A DNA stretch of 64,000 nt from an uncultured Lachnospiraceae bacterium (GCA_910576535.1 CAJTKK010000014.1:38333-102332); one strand, 5' to 3'. Shown: positions 8,219 through 16,860, counted from the first letter of the stretch. Notes: a model not told the origin generated them from the letters alone. Translations and numbers: made by a program.

Positions 8219-9406
8219 ATGAAAAAGAGAATTTTAGCAGTACTTATGTGTGCAGCTATGACAGCAACCGTTTTGGCAGGCTGTGGCAACAGCACACAGG
8301 AAGCGGCAGCTCCGGCAAAAGAAGCAGCTCCCGCTGAGGAAGCAGCTCCGGCAGAAGAAGCAGCTCCCGCTGAGGAAGCGGCTCCGGCAGAAGAAGCAGC
8401 TACAACAGGCGGCGATTATACTTTTGAAATCATCGTAAAGAGCTATCAGTCTTCTTATTGGCAGGCAGCCGTTACAGGCGTTAATCAGGCAGCAGCAGAT
8501 TTGGGTGTAAAAGCAAACTGTACAGGCCCTAACGCAGAATCCGATATTGCAGATCAGGTAAATATGCTTAACAGCGCAATCAACAATGATCCTGACGGCA
8601 TCGGTCTTGCAGCTTGCGACCAGAAAGCTTGTCTTGACTCATTGCAGACAGCTATGGATAAAGGTATCCCGGTAGTATGTTTTGACTCCGGTATCCCGGA
8701 TGCTCCTGCTGGATCCGTTCTTTCGACAATCGCTACAGATAACTACGGCGCAGGCGCAACAGCAGCAGATAATCTTTACCCTGCATTGAAAGACGTGATT
8801 GCAAATGCAACCGCTCCTGTAAGAATCGGTGAAGTAAATCAGGAAGCAACTTCTGAATCCATTACAAGCCGTGGCCTTGGTTTCATTGATAAATTCAGTG
8901 AACTGGCAGCAGCAGACGGAAAGACAGTTGCAGTTATCGGTAATGAATATTATGTAAACAACTGCAAAGACAAAGGTGACGAAGCAAGCGCGGATATCAT
9001 CATTGAAGTAGCAGTTCCTGCTCAGACAACGGTTGAACTTTGCGCAACAGAAGCTTCTGTTATTCTGAATAAAGCAGATACAATCGGTATGTTCGGTTCC
9101 AACCAGGTTGCAGCGGAAGGTATTTTGACAGCAAACGGTAACTTGAGCGTACTTGGCAGCGATGCGGCTGCAGGCGATATCCTTGCAGCAGGCTTTGATG
9201 CAGGTTCTGTTATCAAAGGCGCTATCAAAGACGGCACAATGTTCGGTGCAGTTACACAGTCTCCGTTGGCTATGGGTATTAAGACAGTTGAAACTTTGAC
9301 AGCAATTGCAAACGGCGAAACAGTTAGCGATATTCCTACAGAAGGCTACTGGTATGACAGCACAAATATGGAAGATGCTTCCATCGCTCCTAACCTTTAT
9401 GACTAA
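8219..9406 (+). CDS. Periplasmic-type sugar-binding lipoprotein
   Basis: 395 residues. Lipoprotein signal with lipobox VLAGC (Cys near residue 21), then a low-complexity Ala/Pro/Glu linker (residues about 27-62), then a type-1 periplasmic-binding fold of the RbsB/XylF kind: YQSSYWQAAVTGVNQAA at the start and TEGYWYDSTN near the C terminus. AGGAGG precedes ATG 8219. It captures the sugar for the two-permease importer and is membrane-anchored, as usual in Gram-positives. The 128-bp gap after the second permease may let it be transcribed at a different level (inference). Confidence 0.9.
   Translation: MKKRILAVLMCAAMTATVLAGCGNSTQEAAAPAKEAAPAEEAAPAEEAAPAEEAAPAEEAATTGGDYTFEIIVKSYQSSYWQAAVTGVNQAAADLGVKANCTGPNAESDIADQVNMLNSAINNDPDGIGLAACDQKACLDSLQTAMDKGIPVVCFDSGIPDAPAGSVLSTIATDNYGAGATAADNLYPALKDVIANATAPVRIGEVNQEATSESITSRGLGFIDKFSELAAADGKTVAVIGNEYYVNNCKDKGDEASADIIIEVAVPAQTTVELCATEASVILNKADTIGMFGSNQVAAEGILTANGNLSVLGSDAAAGDILAAGFDAGSVIKGAIKDGTMFGAVTQSPLAMGIKTVETLTAIANGETVSDIPTEGYWYDSTNMEDASIAPNLYD
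8299..8400 (+). repeat. In-frame 18-bp tandem repeat encoding an (EEAAPA)n linker
   Basis: About five copies of an 18-bp unit encode E/K-E-A-A-P-A just after the lipobox of the binding protein. Codons alternate between GCTCCCGCT and GCTCCGGCA, so the copies arose by slippage or unequal exchange of a 36-bp double unit. The repeat gives a flexible charged tether and is likely length-variable between strains. Confidence 0.85.
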
Positions 9407-9472
9407 TTCATAGAGAAGGTATGAGAATATAAAAGTCACATGAAGTGAAAATTAAAATTTGGTTATCAACGG

Positions 9473-9502
9473 AAGGAACAGGGAGCAGTCCCTGTTCCTT
9501 TT
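9473..9502. terminator. Bidirectional terminator between binding protein and AraC regulator
   Basis: Perfect 12-bp stem (9473-9484 with 9489-9500) around a GCAG loop, followed by TTTT on the plus strand. Its right arm touches the stop codon of the convergent AraC gene. Confidence 0.85.
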
Positions 9503-10391
9503 AAAATGTTTGAGGTGCGGCGTTGCTGGCAGAGGGGGATTTGACTTGGAGCTGATATTGCTTTGGAGTGATATGCTTGTATCTTTTAAATAATTTGATA
9601 AAGTAACTGCAGTCATTGAATCCACAGTCATAGGCAATGACAGTGATAGGGGAATCGGTAGTGCAAAGCAGGGTGCAGGCCCGCTCTATGCGGTAATAAT
9701 TTAAGTAATCCATCGGTGTTTTATGTGCGATCGCCTGAAAATACCGGCAGAAGTACTTAGGGGACATGCCGGAAATCTGTGATAGCTGCTGTAGGCTAAT
9801 GCCGGAGGAATAGTGGGTTTCAATATATTCAAAGACTGGTTTGAGCTGTTCCATATGGCGGAAGGGGGATTCGTAGCCGGGGGCATTATTGCTATAGCAT
9901 TCTTCTTGGAAAATAAGGCCGAAGAGTTCAAACAGGATACCTATGACTGTTAGTTCGTAACCTATATTTTTTCCGGCCATCGCAGAAAACAATTTGCCGA
10001 TAGTTTGGCATATGAATGGAGAGCCGGCAGTGATAATAGGACGCACGATAATGTCCTGATGCTTTATTTTTTTCAAGTAGCTGCGGCAGACATCTGCATG
10101 GAGGAAGAGAAGGTCCAAGTCAAAAACAAGACATTCATAAATGCAGTTTTCAGGCATTCCGCCGTGGAGGGCTCCGCTGGGTATGAAGAAGCTTTCGCCC
10201 GGTTTGGCAATAATCTCCGTATCGGACAGCATAAGGCGGAACTGGCCGTTTAATATTCTGACGATCTCATATTCTTTGTGCCAATGAAAAGGCATTTCGT
10301 AGCGGGGATGATTGCTGTCCACATGGTAAAAAGCCATTGGAAACTCCTTTGTCCCGTGCATTTGTTTTTCGTTATAATCCAAATAAAGCAT
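9501..10391 (-). CDS. AraC-family transcriptional regulator, probable L-fucose regulator
   Basis: 296 residues. The N-terminal half is a cupin-type sensing domain (MPFHWHKEYEIVRILNGQF, then PSGALHGGMPE). The C-terminal third is the AraC double helix-turn-helix: ISLQQLSQISGMSPKYF, and IAYDCGFNDCSYFIKLFKR followed by TPKQY. Start ATG 10391 has AAGGAG upstream on its strand. It is divergent from fucI with 167 bp between starts and convergent with the importer operon. That is the usual place for the local activator, so it probably responds to fucose or fuculose and activates one or both operons (inference). Confidence 0.88.
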   Translation of the reverse strand: MLYLDYNEKQMHGTKEFPMAFYHVDSNHPRYEMPFHWHKEYEIVRILNGQFRLMLSDTEIIAKPGESFFIPSGALHGGMPENCIYECLVFDLDLLFLHADVCRSYLKKIKHQDIIVRPIITAGSPFICQTIGKLFSAMAGKNIGYELTVIGILFELFGLIFQEECYSNNAPGYESPFRHMEQLKPVFEYIETHYSSGISLQQLSQISGMSPKYFCRYFQAIAHKTPMDYLNYYRIERACTLLCTTDSPITVIAYDCGFNDCSYFIKLFKRYKHITPKQYQLQVKSPSASNAAPQTF

Positions 10392-10443
10392 AGGGTTTCT
10401 CCTTGTGGTGCAAAAAGTGAATATTGTTATACTTTATGCTATT

Positions 10444-10476
10444 ATATCACAATGCGATCAGCAATTCGAGTGATAT
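10444..10476. promoter_or_regulatory. Inverted repeat in the araC-type/fucI divergent region
   Basis: ATATCAC (10444-10450) and GTGATAT (10470-10476) form a 7-bp inverted repeat centred between the two divergent genes. It is a candidate operator. AraC proteins more often use direct repeats, so the owner of this site is uncertain. Confidence 0.35.
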
Positions 10477-10522
10477 TATTATATAAAGGATAACTGTAGT
10501 GTGAAAAGTTATAAGTAAGAAA

Positions 10523-10537
10523 ATTATAACGTTTTCA
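10523..10537 (+). promoter_or_regulatory. Possible cre-like (catabolite repression) site upstream of fucI
   Basis: ATTATAACGTTTTCA matches the general cre pattern WTGNAANCGNWNNCW except at two positions and keeps the central CG. It sits just upstream of the fucI ribosome site, where CcpA would block transcription. Confidence 0.3.
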
Positions 10538-10558
10538 GGAAGAAGGAGGTATGATTAA

Positions 10559-12352
10559 ATGGCAGAGAACAGAATGATTGGGGATTATCCGGTAATTGGC
10601 ATTAGGCCTACCATTGACGGAAGAAGAGGGTATTTGAAGGTAAGGGAATCGCTGGAAGACCAGACAATGAATATGGCGAAGGCGGCAGCAAAGCTGTTTA
10701 CCGAAAATCTGAAATATTCCAATGGTGAGCCTATAAAAGTAGTCATTGCGGATACGACAATCGGGCGCGTGGGCGAAACGGCAGCATGTGCAGAGAAGTT
10801 TAAAAAAGAAGGGGTTTCCATTACTTTGACTGTAACTCCTTGCTGGTGCTATGGTGCGGAAACGATGGATATGGATCCTATGACCATTAAAGGCGTATGG
10901 GGATTTAACGGAACAGAGAGGCCGGGCGCAGTTTATCTGGCAAGCGTTCTGGCTACCCATGCACAGAAAGGGCTTCCGGCATTCGGCATTTATGGGCATG
11001 ATGTGCAGGATGCGGACGCAACGGACATTCCGGCAGATGTAGAAGAAAAATTGCTGCGTTTCGGACGTGCGGCAGTGGCAGCAGCTACGATGAGAGGTAA
11101 ATCTTATCTACAGATTGGTTCTATTTGTATGGGTATCGGCGGCTCCATTATCGACCCTGCATTCATTGAAGAATATCTGGGTATGCGTGTAGAGTCTGTG
11201 GACGAAGTGGAAATTATCCGCCGCATGACAGAAGAAATCTACGATAAGGCAGAATTTGAAAAAGCGCTTGCTTGGACAAAAGAAAAATGTAAAGAAGGCT
11301 TTGACAAGAACCCGCCGGCAGTGCAGAAATCTGCGGAAGAGAAAGAAAAAGATTGGGAATTTGTCGTAAAGATGATGATTATCATCAAAGATTTAATGAA
11401 TGGCAACCCGAATTTACCGGAAGGCAGGGAAGAAGAAATGGTTGGGCATAATGCCATTGCAGCAGGATTCCAGGGGCAGAGGCAGTGGACGGATTTCTAC
11501 CCGAACTGCGATTTCCCGGAAGCATTGCTGAATACTTCTTTCGACTGGAACGGAGCAAGGGAGCCTTATGTACTGGCAACGGAAAATGATGTTTTAAACG
11601 GCCTTGGCATGATGTTTATGAAACTTCTTACAAACCGTGCTCAGATTTTTGCGGATGTACGTACCTATTGGAGTCCGGAAGCAGTAAAGAAAGCGACAGG
11701 GTATGACATTGAGGGCGTTGCAAAAGATGCCGGCGGATTTATCCATTTAATCAATTCCGGCGCAGCATGTCTGGATGCGAACGGACAGGCAAAAGATGCG
11801 GACGGCAACGGAGTGATGAAACCTTGGTATGAAGTAACGGAAGAAGACCAGGAAGCAATTTTGAAGGCTACTACATGGAATGCGGCAGACTTCGGCTATT
11901 TCAGGGGCGGCGGATATTCTTCCCGTTTTGTGACAGAAGCAGAGATGCCGGTAACCATGATCCGTTTAAATCTCGTAAAAGGCCTTGGCCCCATGCTTCA
12001 AATTGCAGAAGGCTGGACGGTAAAACTTCCGGAAGAAGTAACGGACGTCCTTTGGAAGAGAACAGACTACACATGGCCTTGCACATGGTTTGCACCCAGG
12101 ACAACAGGGGAAGGCGCATTCAAGACCGCATATGATGTGATGAATAATTGGGGAGCTAACCACGGGGCAATCAGTTATGGGCATATCGGGGCGGATCTAA
12201 TTACGATGTGTTCTATGTTAAGAATCCCTGTTGCTATGCACAATGTTCCGGAAGAAAAGATCTTCAGGCCGGCAGCATGGAATGCATTCGGTATGGATAA
12301 AGAAGGCCAGGATTTCAGGGCTTGCCAGACATATGGACCGCTTTATAAATAA
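10559..12352 (+). CDS. fucI: L-fucose isomerase
   Basis: 597 residues, the usual FucI length. It catalyses the Mn-dependent conversion of L-fucose to L-fuculose, the first intracellular step of fucose use. The sequence shows the family's typical blocks: IGIRPTIDGRRGYLKVRESLE at the start, the active-site region GFQGQRQWTDFYPN followed by FDWNGAREPYVLATEN (catalytic Glu/Asp), and FADVRTYWSPEAV. ATG 10559 has AAGGAGG upstream; an ATG at 10551 is out of frame. A kinase starts 18 bp after its stop, so the two form an operon. Confidence 0.95.
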   Translation: MAENRMIGDYPVIGIRPTIDGRRGYLKVRESLEDQTMNMAKAAAKLFTENLKYSNGEPIKVVIADTTIGRVGETAACAEKFKKEGVSITLTVTPCWCYGAETMDMDPMTIKGVWGFNGTERPGAVYLASVLATHAQKGLPAFGIYGHDVQDADATDIPADVEEKLLRFGRAAVAAATMRGKSYLQIGSICMGIGGSIIDPAFIEEYLGMRVESVDEVEIIRRMTEEIYDKAEFEKALAWTKEKCKEGFDKNPPAVQKSAEEKEKDWEFVVKMMIIIKDLMNGNPNLPEGREEEMVGHNAIAAGFQGQRQWTDFYPNCDFPEALLNTSFDWNGAREPYVLATENDVLNGLGMMFMKLLTNRAQIFADVRTYWSPEAVKKATGYDIEGVAKDAGGFIHLINSGAACLDANGQAKDADGNGVMKPWYEVTEEDQEAILKATTWNAADFGYFRGGGYSSRFVTEAEMPVTMIRLNLVKGLGPMLQIAEGWTVKLPEEVTDVLWKRTDYTWPCTWFAPRTTGEGAFKTAYDVMNNWGANHGAISYGHIGADLITMCSMLRIPVAMHNVPEEKIFRPAAWNAFGMDKEGQDFRACQTYGPLYK

Positions 12353-12369
12353 GAGACGGAGGAAATAGA

Positions 12370-13857
12370 ATGGATGTAGCCAAAAAAGAAACAAAAGTCC
12401 TTGCGGTGGACTTTGGCGCTTCCAGCGGCAGGGTTATGCTGGGAACCTATGACGGAAATAAAATTACGGTAGAGGAAATCCATCGTTTTTCCAATGATCC
12501 GGTTATTTTGAACGGCACGATGTATTGGGATGTGCTGCGGCTTTTCCATGAGATCAAACAAGGGCTGATCAAGGCAAAAGCTTATGGCAGTGTGGACAGC
12601 ATAGGTGTGGATACCTGGGGCGTGGATTTTGGCCTTTTGGATGAAAAAGGTTATCTGTTGGAGAATCCAGTGCATTACCGTGACAGCAGGACGGAAGGCA
12701 TTTTGGAAAAAGGTTTTGCATTGATCCCAAGGGAACATTTCTACGAAATAACAGGCAACCAGTTTATGGAAATTAATACGGCATTCCAGCTTTTGGCATT
12801 AAAGGAACAGCGCCCGGAGCTTCTTGACCGGGCGGACTGCCTGCTGCTGATGCCGGATTTGTTCAATTATTTCCTGTCGGGGGTAAAGAAAAGCGAAAGG
12901 TCTATTGTGTCTACGACGCAGATGAGCAATCCTCTGGAACCCGGCTGGGTGATGGAAGTAGCGGAGAAGTTCGGTATTCCGGAGAGGATTTTAACACAGG
13001 TAGCGCCTACCGGAACGCTTTTAGGACCGGTCAGGAAAGAGATACAGGAAGAGCTTGGCATAGGGAATATGGATGTTATTGCGGTAGCAGGGCATGATAC
13101 CCAGTGCGCTTTAACGGCAGTTCCTGCACAAGAAGATGACTTTATCTTTGTAAGCTGCGGTACATGGTCTTTGTTCGGAACGGAATTGGAAAAGCCTGTT
13201 TTGACGAAACAGTCGGAAGAGCTGAATATTACCAACGAAACGGGAACTGACGGGAAGACTTCTTTTTTGAAGAATATTATTGGCTTATGGCTGATTCAGG
13301 AGAGCAGAAGACAATGGATTCGGGAAGGGAAAGAGTATAGCTTTTCCGAATTGGAGAAGCTGGCAGAGGCGGCGGAGCCGTTCCAAAGCTTCATTGATCC
13401 GGATGCGCCGGAATTCAGCCCTTCGGGCAATGTACCCAGACGGATTAGGGAATATTGCGAACGGACCGGGCAGAAGATACCTCAGACGGAAGGCGAAATT
13501 GTACGTTGCATAAACGAAAGCCTGGCGTTGAAATACCGTTATGCTTTAGAAGAAATTAAGGCATGTACCGGAAAGGATTATCATGCTATTCATATGGTAG
13601 GCGGCGGAATCCAGAGCAAACTTCTTTGCAAATTTACTGCGTATGCCAGCGGCATTCCTGTGATTGCAGGGCCGGTGGAAGCTACGGTATTTGGAAATAT
13701 TGCTATCCAGCTCATGTCTAAAGGCGTGATTGAGGACTTGAAGGAAGCTAGAAAAGTGATTGCTAATTCAGAAGAGCCTAAGGTCTATGAACCAGTAGAC
13801 GGGGATGAATGGAATAAGGCATATGCTTTCTATAAAAAGAATATTTTAAAGAAATAA
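12370..13857 (+). CDS. Rhamnulokinase-family sugar kinase, probable L-fuculokinase
   Basis: 495-residue FGGY-family kinase. N-terminal ATP-phosphate motif VDFGASSGRVMLG, second phosphate loop SCGTWSLFGTE, adenosine motif MVGGGIQSKLLC. The sequence is closer to RhaB (rhamnulokinase) than to enteric FucK, notably around NETGTDGKTSFLKNI. It sits directly behind fucI, so it most likely phosphorylates L-fuculose at O1 (inference; it may also take L-rhamnulose). The product would need an aldolase, which is absent from this window. Confidence 0.88.
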   Translation: MDVAKKETKVLAVDFGASSGRVMLGTYDGNKITVEEIHRFSNDPVILNGTMYWDVLRLFHEIKQGLIKAKAYGSVDSIGVDTWGVDFGLLDEKGYLLENPVHYRDSRTEGILEKGFALIPREHFYEITGNQFMEINTAFQLLALKEQRPELLDRADCLLLMPDLFNYFLSGVKKSERSIVSTTQMSNPLEPGWVMEVAEKFGIPERILTQVAPTGTLLGPVRKEIQEELGIGNMDVIAVAGHDTQCALTAVPAQEDDFIFVSCGTWSLFGTELEKPVLTKQSEELNITNETGTDGKTSFLKNIIGLWLIQESRRQWIREGKEYSFSELEKLAEAAEPFQSFIDPDAPEFSPSGNVPRRIREYCERTGQKIPQTEGEIVRCINESLALKYRYALEEIKACTGKDYHAIHMVGGGIQSKLLCKFTAYASGIPVIAGPVEATVFGNIAIQLMSKGVIEDLKEARKVIANSEEPKVYEPVDGDEWNKAYAFYKKNILKK

Positions 13858-13863
13858 TGACCA

Positions 13864-13898
13864 GGGCTGGCCGGGATATTTTCCGGCCAGCTCTTTTT
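13864..13898 (+). terminator. Rho-independent terminator of the fucI-kinase operon
   Basis: Nine-bp GC-rich stem (13866-13874 with 13883-13891, GCTGGCCGG core) with TTTTT at 13894-13898, just after the kinase stop. Confidence 0.88.
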
Positions 13899-13910
13899 CC
13901 CTGATATTTA

Positions 13911-13939
13911 TTGACAGAAAAGTAAGGAAATGATAAGAT
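13911..13939 (+). promoter_or_regulatory. Consensus promoter of the tRNA-Leu gene
   Basis: TTGACA (13911-13916), 17-bp spacer, TAAGAT (13934-13939), about 43 bp before the mature tRNA. Confidence 0.75.
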
Positions 13940-13982
13940 ATCATACGTGGATATCCGGGGTATCATCAGATATCTGCCATAG

Positions 13983-14062
13983 GCGGAATTGATGGAATTG
14001 GCAGACATGCAAGATTTAGGTTCTTGTGGGCGACCGTGTGGGTTCAAATCCCACATTCCGCA
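13983..14062 (+). tRNA. tRNA-Leu (anticodon UAG)
   Basis: Class II tRNA with a long variable arm. The acceptor stem GCGGAAT pairs with ATTCCGC (discriminator A; CCA not encoded). The anticodon stem CAAGA/TCTTG encloses loop TTTAGGT with anticodon TAG at 14017-14019. A T-arm GTGGG-TTCAAAT-CCCAC is present. It reads CUA and related leucine codons. Confidence 0.96.
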
Positions 14063-14065
14063 TAA

Positions 14066-14100
14066 GAGGAACGTTTCAAAGGAGCGTTCCTTTTGTTTTT
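14066..14100 (+). terminator. Terminator of the tRNA-Leu transcript
   Basis: Stem AGGAACG/CGTTCCT (14067-14073 with 14085-14091) followed by TTTTGTTTTT. Confidence 0.8.
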
Positions 14101-14196
14101 GCCTGTCCGGATGACCATAGAAGAAATTCGACAAAAAAATTAAAAAAAATGAAAAAAAAGACTAGCTTTTTATAACAAATGGCGCTATACTATAAG

Positions 14197-14264
14197 TGGG
14201 TCGAGAGACCCATGTAAAATTCCCCTTTTACATTGTAGGCATCCATCTTTGATGGATGCCTTTT
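14197..14264 (+). ncRNA. Putative small structured RNA made of three consecutive hairpins
   Basis: Three perfect hairpins follow one another with almost no linker. They are TGGGTC-GAGA-GACCCA (14197-14212), then ATGTAAAA/TTTTACAT (14212-14219 with 14226-14233), then a 10-bp stem GGCATCCATC/GATGGATGCC (14238-14247 with 14251-14260) ending in TTTT as a terminator. TATACT at 14186-14191 could be its -10 box, though the -35 is weak. No protein frame covers it. It is either a free small RNA of about 65-70 nt or a leader terminated before the SGNH lipoprotein gene at 14420. I do not recognise a known Rfam family. Confidence 0.5.
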
Positions 14265-14332
14265 GCGTGTGCAAAAATTTATGAAAAAATGCTGTCCAGA
14301 AAATGGATTTCTATGTTGCTGCGTAAATTTGG

Positions 14333-14361
14333 AAGACACCGCAGGGATTATCTGGTATAAT
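14333..14361 (+). promoter_or_regulatory. Candidate promoter for the SH3/SGNH lipoprotein gene
   Basis: AAGACA (14333-14338), 17 bp, perfect TATAAT (14356-14361), about 60 bp upstream of ATG 14420. Confidence 0.55.
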
Positions 14362-14419
14362 AAACATGTTTCTTATTTTTTATAAAATATGCATAACTTA
14401 AAAAGGAGCAAGGTGAAAA

Positions 14420-15463
14420 ATGAAAAAAAGGTTTGTAATGCTGGCTCTCATTTTATCGCTGGCCTTTGCAGGATGCGGGAGCGGGGCAGCGGGAAGTGTG
14501 CAGGCGCAAGTACGGAAGACGGATGGGGAAATAACAGAAGAGAAGGCGGAAGAAAGGAATATACAAGAGGAGGAATGGAGCGCCGGTACGGAAAAACGGA
14601 CAATGACAAAAGCGGGAAGCAAGGGTCAGGGTACGGAGAAAACAGGAATGGCGGAAAAAGAAAAGGAAGAGGAAACGGAACCGCTGGAATATACAGTAAA
14701 TAGCTTTGAGGAAGAGAAGACAATGTATGCCACAAGCCCGGTCAATGTCAGAAAAGGGCCTTCCACCAGTTTTGAAAGAATAGGAGGACTAGGGCGCGGG
14801 CAGGAAGTTACGGCCACAGGACAGGCGGATACGGGATGGTATGAAATTGAATATGACGAAAATATAGCTTATGTCAGCGGCAAATACCTTCAGGAGGAAA
14901 AACCGGCGGCTCCTGAAGCGGAACCGGAAAACCAGCAGCAGGGAGCGCAGGCCAAGCAACCGGCCGCGGAAGCAAAAAATGTTTCTGGAGTGATTCTGGT
15001 AGGGGATTCCAGGTTTGTGCAGATGCAGTCATATGCGGGTGAAAATAGCTGTACATGGATTGCAGAAAGCGGCAAAGGATATCAGTGGTTTTATGATAAT
15101 GCGGTAGCGCGGATCGACGCCTGCGTCGGGAAAGGCTCTAAGATTTTAATAAACCTTGGCGTAAATGATCCGGGGAACATCAATCATTATTTGGAACTTG
15201 TCAATGCAAAGGCGGCGGAATGGGCAGGAAAAGGGGCGAAAGTATATTATGCTTCCGTCAACCCGGTATGGGATAATCCTTATGTGACAGAAGAACAGGT
15301 GCAATATTTTAACAGCCAGATGCAAAACGGGTTAAGCGGGGATATACAATGGATAGACAGTCACAGCTATCTTAATTCGATAGGGTATAAGCTGGTGGAC
15401 GGACTGCATTTTAACGCGGAGACATACCAGAATTTGTATGCGTATTATATGAGCTGTCTGTAA
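14420..15463 (+). CDS. Lipoprotein with SH3 domain and SGNH/GDSL-type hydrolase domain
   Basis: 347 residues. Lipobox LAFAGC (Cys near residue 18), then a long Glu/Lys-rich spacer, a bacterial SH3 domain (about 95-155; SPVNVRKGPSTSFERIGGL), a second Pro/Ala/Gln linker, and an SGNH domain from about residue 190. Catalytic blocks seen are VGDSRF (Ser), LGVNDPG (Gly/Asn) and DGLHFN (His). SGNH enzymes of this surface type often remove or add acyl groups on wall polymers or glycans. Here SH3 would bind peptidoglycan and place the esterase at the wall (inference). It is transcribed alone. Confidence 0.85.
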   Translation: MKKRFVMLALILSLAFAGCGSGAAGSVQAQVRKTDGEITEEKAEERNIQEEEWSAGTEKRTMTKAGSKGQGTEKTGMAEKEKEEETEPLEYTVNSFEEEKTMYATSPVNVRKGPSTSFERIGGLGRGQEVTATGQADTGWYEIEYDENIAYVSGKYLQEEKPAAPEAEPENQQQGAQAKQPAAEAKNVSGVILVGDSRFVQMQSYAGENSCTWIAESGKGYQWFYDNAVARIDACVGKGSKILINLGVNDPGNINHYLELVNAKAAEWAGKGAKVYYASVNPVWDNPYVTEEQVQYFNSQMQNGLSGDIQWIDSHSYLNSIGYKLVDGLHFNAETYQNLYAYYMSCL

Positions 15464-15488
15464 GCAGAGGGAACCGTGAGAAAAGAAC

Positions 15489-15517
15489 TTGTGCTTGCAC
15501 TATGAATCTGCTATAAT
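15489..15517 (+). promoter_or_regulatory. Promoter of the phosphofructokinase gene
   Basis: TTGTGC (15489-15494), 17 bp, perfect TATAAT (15512-15517), about 80 bp before ATG 15599. Confidence 0.65.
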
Positions 15518-15598
15518 TTGGTGTGGTAATTGGCTGTACGCGAAAAGGTACAGTTGGAATATGAAATAAAGAAATAATAAGAAAAAGGAGAGATAACG

Positions 15599-16828
15599 AT
15601 GAAAGGAAACATTGTTGTTGGACAATCCGGCGGGCCTACAGCCGTAATTAACTCATCGGTAGCTGGCGTATATGCAGCGGCAAAGAAGCTGGGCGTAAAA
15701 AAAGTATATGGTATGGTACATGGTATTCAGGGCTTTTTGCAGGACAACCTTTGCGATCTGGATGAATATCTTGCAGACGAGACGGGTATTGAACTGTTAA
15801 AGAGGACTCCTTCTGCATTTTTAGGTTCCTGCCGTTTTAAAATGCCTAAAATCGAAGGCCATGAAGAAGTATATGAAAAAGTATTTGAAATCATGGAAAA
15901 GCATGACATTGAATGCCTGTTCTATGCAGGGGGCAATGATTCCATGGATACCGTAAAAATGTTGTCCGATTATGCGGCAGCCCATAATAAACCTCAAAGA
16001 TTTATGGGTGTTCCGAAGACGATTGACAATGACCTCCCGATTACAGACCACTGCCCGGGGTATGGTTCTGCAGCAAAATATATCGCTGCCAGCCTGAAAG
16101 AAATTATCCGTGACAATGAATCCTTTGGCGTAGAAAAGCCTACCGTATGCCTGGTTGAAATCATGGGCCGTCATGCAGGATGGCTGACTGCGGCAGCCGC
16201 ATTGGCAAAAGGAGAGGACTGCAGCGGCGTAGACGCTATTTATTTACCGGAAGTGACTTTTGACGTAGATAAATTCATGGCAAAAGTAAAAGACCTGGCT
16301 GCAACAAAACATTCCGTGGTAATCGCGGTATCGGAAGGGGTATCTTTGGCAGACGGCCGTTTTGTATGCGAGCTGGCGGATGCAGATAAAAAGGTAGATG
16401 CTTTCGGTCATAAGCAATTGTCCGGCACGGCAGCTTATCTTGCTTCTTTAGTAGCTGCAGAGACAGGGCTTAAGACCCGTGCGGTAGAATTTTCTACTTT
16501 GCAGCGTGCTGCAACCCATCTGGCTTCTTTGACGGATATTAATGAAGCGTTCCAGGTTGGTTATGATGCAGTTATGGCAGCGGAAGAAGGTAAAACCGGC
16601 ATGATGATTACTCTTGACAGAAATGGGGATGACCCGTACCAGTGCGGCACAAGCGCATATGATATCCATGCCATTGCCAACGTGGAAAGACCGGTTCCGG
16701 CAGAATGGATTACAGAAGATGGATGCGGGCTGAACGAGGGCTATGAAAAATATGCAAGGCCGCTGATTATGGGCGAATTACAGCCGCTCTTTGTAAACGG
16801 GCTCCCGAGACATCTTGTAAGAAAATAA
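15599..16828 (+). CDS. pfp: 6-phosphofructokinase, pyrophosphate-dependent type
   Basis: 409 residues. It phosphorylates fructose 6-phosphate, probably using PPi rather than ATP. Diagnostic residues are GGND at 111-114, where Asp114 replaces the Gly of ATP enzymes, and PKTIDND at 139-145, where Lys140 replaces Gly in the ATP-type PGTIDND. Both are the recognised signature of PPi-dependent members. The first of those motifs usually reads GGDD, so the Asn at 113 is a small variation. The active-site segment EIMGRHAGWL is intact. It has its own promoter and a strong terminator, so it is monocistronic. Donor choice is inferred from motifs, not measured. Confidence 0.9.
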   Translation: MKGNIVVGQSGGPTAVINSSVAGVYAAAKKLGVKKVYGMVHGIQGFLQDNLCDLDEYLADETGIELLKRTPSAFLGSCRFKMPKIEGHEEVYEKVFEIMEKHDIECLFYAGGNDSMDTVKMLSDYAAAHNKPQRFMGVPKTIDNDLPITDHCPGYGSAAKYIAASLKEIIRDNESFGVEKPTVCLVEIMGRHAGWLTAAAALAKGEDCSGVDAIYLPEVTFDVDKFMAKVKDLAATKHSVVIAVSEGVSLADGRFVCELADADKKVDAFGHKQLSGTAAYLASLVAAETGLKTRAVEFSTLQRAATHLASLTDINEAFQVGYDAVMAAEEGKTGMMITLDRNGDDPYQCGTSAYDIHAIANVERPVPAEWITEDGCGLNEGYEKYARPLIMGELQPLFVNGLPRHLVRK

Positions 16829-16860
16829 ATTTAAAACAGTTTTCAGGAATAGAAAAAGAA

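Noticed and set aside
8639..9439. 266-codon minus-strand frame opposite the sugar-binding protein
   Set aside because: Cys-rich shadow of a well-supported gene, with no ribosome site.
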